From: an uncultured Eubacteriales bacterium
Lineage (GTDB): Bacteria; Bacillota; Clostridia; Oscillospirales; Oscillospiraceae
DNA: 12,648 nt
Assembly (NCBI GenBank): GCA_900555735.1
Contig: USMI01000044.1
Location: forward strand, 1-12,648
Direction of reading: 5' to 3'
Positions 10,265 to 12,648 of this stretch are shown here, one piece after another (position 1 is the stretch's first letter; the number at the start of each line of letters is the position of its first letter). Both the position numbers and the translations under genes were made by a program. The notes under the pieces were generated by a model. That model ran no database searches. It was not told the DNA's origin and saw only the letters and a program-made list of their open reading frames with translations.

Positions 10265-10681
10265 ATGCCTACTTTTAATCAGCTGGTCAAGCAGGGCCGG
10301 AAAAAGGCTACCTACAAGTCCAATTCCCCCGCTATGCAGAAGGGCCTGAATACGCTGAAGAACAAGGAGACCAACCTGTCCTCCCCTCAGAAGCGTGGCG
10401 TCTGCACCGCAGTGAGAACCGCGACCCCCAAGAAGCCTAACTCCGCTCTGCGTAAGATCGCCCGTGTCCGTTTGACCAACGGCTACGAGGTCACCGCTTA
10501 CATCCCCGGTGTGGGTCATTCTCTGCAGGAGCACTCTGTGGTCATGATCCGCGGCGGCCGTGTAAAGGACCTGCCCGGCGTCCGCTACCACATCATCCGT
10601 GGTACCCTCGACACTCAGGGTGTTCAGGGTCGTATGCAGGCTCGTTCCAAGTACGGTGCCAAGCGTCCCAAGCAGAAATAA
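10265..10681 (+). CDS. rpsL: 30S ribosomal protein S12
   Basis: A 138-residue S12, the decoding-centre protein of the small subunit. It opens MPTFNQLVKQGRK and carries a Gram-positive-type N-terminal extension between the start and SSPQKRGVCT (E. coli S12 is 124 residues). PKKPNSALRK is at 55-64 and GGRVKDLPGVRYH at 97-109. Lys56 and Lys101 correspond to E. coli Lys43 and Lys88 (counting Met) and are the streptomycin-sensitive residues. Asp102 is the position beta-methylthiolated by RimO in bacteria that have it. Relative to E. coli CTRVYT, this protein has CTAVRT at 47-52. The start ATG has AAAGGAG 10 nt upstream. Second gene of the unit. T-ending codons (GCT, CGT, GGT) are more frequent than in rpoBC, as expected for a very highly expressed gene. 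Confidence 0.99.
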   Translation: MPTFNQLVKQGRKKATYKSNSPAMQKGLNTLKNKETNLSSPQKRGVCTAVRTATPKKPNSALRKIARVRLTNGYEVTAYIPGVGHSLQEHSVVMIRGGRVKDLPGVRYHIIRGTLDTQGVQGRMQARSKYGAKRPKQK

Positions 10682-10825
10682 GCGATCGACCAAAAGCAAT
10701 TAAAAAGAGCTTTGCCGAAAAGGTACTATATTTTATATACCTCTTTGGCAGGCCGTACAGCAGCCAACACACTGCGCGCTGCTGAGTACCTATGAAATCA
10801 TATTATTATGAAGGAGGGAAGCATA
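10682..10825 (+). promoter_or_regulatory. rpsL-rpsG gap with two large hairpins, candidate S7 leader
   Basis: Hairpin 1: TGCCGAAAAGGTA (10713-10725) pairs with TACCTCTTTGGCA (10738-10750) with one G-U pair and one A-C mismatch; its AT-rich tip adds TATA/TATA (10727-10730 with 10734-10737). Hairpin 2: GTACAGCAGC (10755-10764) pairs with GCTGCT (10778-10783) and GTAC (10786-10789), leaving a GA bulge. No T-run follows hairpin 1, so it is not a typical terminator. In E. coli, S7 represses by binding the rpsL-rpsG gap; a similar role here is inference. A weak promoter match, TTGCCG (10712-10717) with TATATA (10734-10739), overlaps hairpin 1. Confidence 0.45.
10811..10818 (+). promoter_or_regulatory. 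rpsG ribosome binding site, decides the GTG start
   Basis: AAGGAGGG lies 7 nt before GTG 10826. An ATG at 10808 opens the same frame, but the Shine-Dalgarno lies inside that longer reading, so the GTG is the start. Confidence 0.9.
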
Positions 10826-11296
10826 GTGCCCAGAAGAGGTAATGTTCCCAAAAGAGAGATCCTGCCCGATCCCATGTACGGCTCCGTGCTGGTGACCAAG
10901 CTGGTCAACAGCATCATGCTGGATGGTAAGAAGGGCGTGGCTCAGAAGGTCGTGTATGGTGCTTTCGACATCATCAAGGAAAAGACCGAGAAAGAGCCTC
11001 TGGAAGTCTTTACTCAGGCTATGGAAAACATCATGCCCAGCCTGGAAGTCAAGGCCCGCCGTGTCGGCGGCGCCACCTATCAGGTCCCCATGGAAGTCCG
11101 TCCCGCTCGCCGCCAGACCCTCGGTCTGCGCTGGCTGACTGCTTACAGCCGCGCCCGTGGCGAGAAGACCATGTCTGCTCGTCTGGCTGCTGAGATCATC
11201 GACGCCACCAACGGTGTCGGCGGTTCTGTCAAGAAGCGCGAGGATACGCACAAGATGGCCGAGGCCAACAAGGCTTTTGCCCACTATCGTTATTGA
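10826..11296 (+). CDS. rpsG: 30S ribosomal protein S7
   Basis: A 156-residue S7, the same length as in B. subtilis, that nucleates assembly of the 30S head by binding 16S rRNA and lines the E-site mRNA exit. The GTG start gives MPRRGNVPKREILPDPMYGS, the standard opening. LEVKARRVGGATYQVPMEVR lies in the middle, RQTLGLRWL follows, and the C-terminus reads KKREDTHKMAEANKAFAHYRY, split as KKREDTHKMAE and ANKAFAHYRY. No residue of note is missing. The non-ATG start is common for this gene in Firmicutes-like genomes but may also set its expression level. It is 144 nt after rpsL, an unusually long gap for this operon that holds two hairpins, and 24 nt before fusA. Confidence 0.98.
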   Translation: MPRRGNVPKREILPDPMYGSVLVTKLVNSIMLDGKKGVAQKVVYGAFDIIKEKTEKEPLEVFTQAMENIMPSLEVKARRVGGATYQVPMEVRPARRQTLGLRWLTAYSRARGEKTMSARLAAEIIDATNGVGGSVKKREDTHKMAEANKAFAHYRY

Positions 11297-11320
11297 TTCG
11301 CTGTCGAGGAGGTTTAAGCC

Positions 11321-12648
11321 ATGGCTACGCCGAGAGATGTATCTCTTGCAATGACCCGTAATATCGGTATCATGGCCCACATCGACGCAGGTAAGACCAC
11401 CACCACCGAGCGTATTCTGTACTACACTGGCGTCAACCACAAGATTGGTGAGACCCATGATGGTGCGTCTACCATGGACTGGATGGAGCAGGAGAAGGAG
11501 CGTGGTATCACCATCACTTCTGCCGCTACTACCTGCTACTGGAGCCATACCGAGACTCAGCACGATCCCGCGGCCTACAAGAAGAATCGTCACCGGATCA
11601 ACATCATCGACACCCCGGGCCACGTGGACTTCACCGTTGAGGTGGAGCGCAGCCTGCGCGTTCTGGACGGTTCTGTGACCGTTCTGTGCGCCAAGGGTGG
11701 CGTTGAGCCTCAGTCTGAGACCGTTTGGCGTCAGGCTGATAACTACAAGGTGCCCCGTATGGTGTACGTCAACAAGATGGACATCATGGGTGCCAACTTC
11801 TACCGCTGCGTGGACATGCTGCGCGACCGGCTGAAGTGCAACGCCGTGCCCATCCAGCTGCCCATCGGCAGTGAGGAGACCTTCAAGGGCATCATCGACC
11901 TGATCGATATGAAGGCCGATGTGTACTACGATGACATGGGCGTTGATATCCGCGTGGAGGACATCCCCGAGGATATGAAGGAGAAGGCCCAGGAGTATCA
12001 CGACGCCATGATCGAAGCCATCGCCGAGAACGACGAGGCTCTCATGGAGAAGTACCTGGACGGTCAGGAACTGACCAAGGCCGAGATCAAGGCTGCTCTG
12101 CGCAAGGAAACCATCGCCAACACCGTGGTTCCCGTTACCTGCGGTACTTCTTACCGCAACAAGGGCGTGCAGAAGCTGCTGGATGCCATTGTGGATTACA
12201 TGCCCGCCCCCACCGACATTGAGGACATCAAGGGCGTGAACCCCCGCACCGGCGAAGAGGAGAGCCGTCCTTCCGACGACAACGCTCCCTTTGCTGCTCT
12301 GGCGTTCAAGATCGCTACCGACCCCTTCGTTGGTAAGCTGTGCTTCTTCCGCGTGTATTCCGGTGTTGTCGAGGCCGGCACCACTGTGTACAACAGCGTG
12401 AAGGACAACAACGAGCGCATTGGCCGCATCCTGCAGATGCACGCCAATCATCGTAAGGACATCGAGTGCTGCTACGCCGGCGACATTGCCGCCGCTGTGG
12501 GCCTGAAGAACACCACCACCGGTGACACCCTGTGTGACCCTGCTCATCCCATCATTCTGGAGAGCATGGAGTTCCCCGAGCCCGTTATCCGCGTTGCCAT
12601 CGAGCCCAAGACCAAGGCCGGTTCTGAGAAGATGGGTCTGGCTCTGGC
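11321..12648 (+). CDS. fusA: Translation elongation factor G (N-terminal 442 residues; 3' end outside window)
   Basis: EF-G, the GTPase that drives translocation and, with RRF, ribosome recycling. The P-loop is AHIDAGKTTTT (19-29), switch I region RGITITSAATT (61-71), DTPGH (97-101) with catalytic His101, and NKMD (151-154). The EF-G-specific G' region follows, and domain II begins near residue 320 (FAALAFKIATDPFVGK, VYSGVV). The frame continues to the window edge in RVAIEPKTKAGSEKMGLAL, so domains III-V are not seen. Between Trp74 and Arg92 lies a 17-residue segment (11543-11593) that is about 3 residues in B. subtilis and about 10 in E. coli EF-G, as I recall them. The start ATG has GAGGAGG at 11306-11312, 8 nt upstream. 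Position after rpsG marks this as the canonical fusA rather than a TetM-type ribosome protection protein. Codons are biased to T-ending forms as in rpsL and rpsG. Confidence 0.98.
   Translation, partial: MATPRDVSLAMTRNIGIMAHIDAGKTTTTERILYYTGVNHKIGETHDGASTMDWMEQEKERGITITSAATTCYWSHTETQHDPAAYKKNRHRINIIDTPGHVDFTVEVERSLRVLDGSVTVLCAKGGVEPQSETVWRQADNYKVPRMVYVNKMDIMGANFYRCVDMLRDRLKCNAVPIQLPIGSEETFKGIIDLIDMKADVYYDDMGVDIRVEDIPEDMKEKAQEYHDAMIEAIAENDEALMEKYLDGQELTKAEIKAALRKETIANTVVPVTCGTSYRNKGVQKLLDAIVDYMPAPTDIEDIKGVNPRTGEEESRPSDDNAPFAALAFKIATDPFVGKLCFFRVYSGVVEAGTTVYNSVKDNNERIGRILQMHANHRKDIECCYAGDIAAAVGLKNTTTGDTLCDPAHPIILESMEFPEPVIRVAIEPKTKAGSEKMGLAL

Noticed and set aside
10808..10825. ATG start extending S7 by six residues
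   Set aside because: The strong AAGGAGGG lies inside that extension and is spaced 7 nt from GTG 10826, which gives the standard MPRRG start.
10790..12547. Open frame of 585 codons on the - strand across rpsG and fusA
   Set aside because: In register with both sense genes, codon-bias shadow without recognisable domains.

Overview
The window is a GC-rich, densely coding stretch of a bacterial housekeeping region. The order rpoB, rpoC, a short L7Ae-family gene, rpsL, rpsG, fusA is the classic Firmicutes arrangement (as in Bacillus subtilis rpoB-rpoC-ybxF-rpsL-rpsG-fusA). The high GC together with Clostridia-like protein sequences suggests a GC-rich gut Clostridium relative, perhaps Oscillospiraceae. 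The family-level guess is inference; the phylum-level one is well supported. All genes lie on the + strand.

Layout. Positions 1-542 hold the 3' end of a beta-CASP metallo-beta-lactamase RNA-processing protein, closed by a perfect hairpin (551-585). Next is an RlmD/RlmCD-type 23S rRNA m5U methyltransferase (600-1952). A 323-base gene-free stretch (1953-2275) holds a 32-base perfect palindrome, a strong sigma-A-type promoter (2015-2043) and a leader of about 225 nt that can be drawn as a branched structure. rpoB (2276-5959) and rpoC (5980-9699) follow, 20 nt apart, and end at a terminator hairpin (9727-9760). A second, near-consensus promoter (9827-9855) drives the second unit: ybxF-like (9922-10164), rpsL (10265-10681), rpsG (10826-11296) and fusA (11321 to the window edge).

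How the genes work together. rpoB and rpoC encode the two large subunits of the RNA polymerase core. rpsL, rpsG and fusA encode ribosomal proteins S12 and S7 and elongation factor G. RlmD modifies 23S rRNA, and the beta-CASP protein probably processes RNA. The window is therefore mostly transcription and translation machinery split into two promoter-driven units. The genes for L11, L1, L10 and L7/L12, which commonly precede rpoB, are not here; the gene next to rpoB is rlmD.

I found no mobile element, CRISPR array, tRNA, rRNA or defence system and no sign of an undescribed protein system. The most interesting unexplained signals are in the non-coding gaps: the rpoB leader, the ybxF-rpsL gap with two mutually exclusive foldings, and the 144-nt rpsL-rpsG gap with two large hairpins. 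Residue-level points of note are Pro in place of Gln at E. coli RpoB position 510 in the rifampicin pocket and a 17-residue loop in the EF-G G domain.
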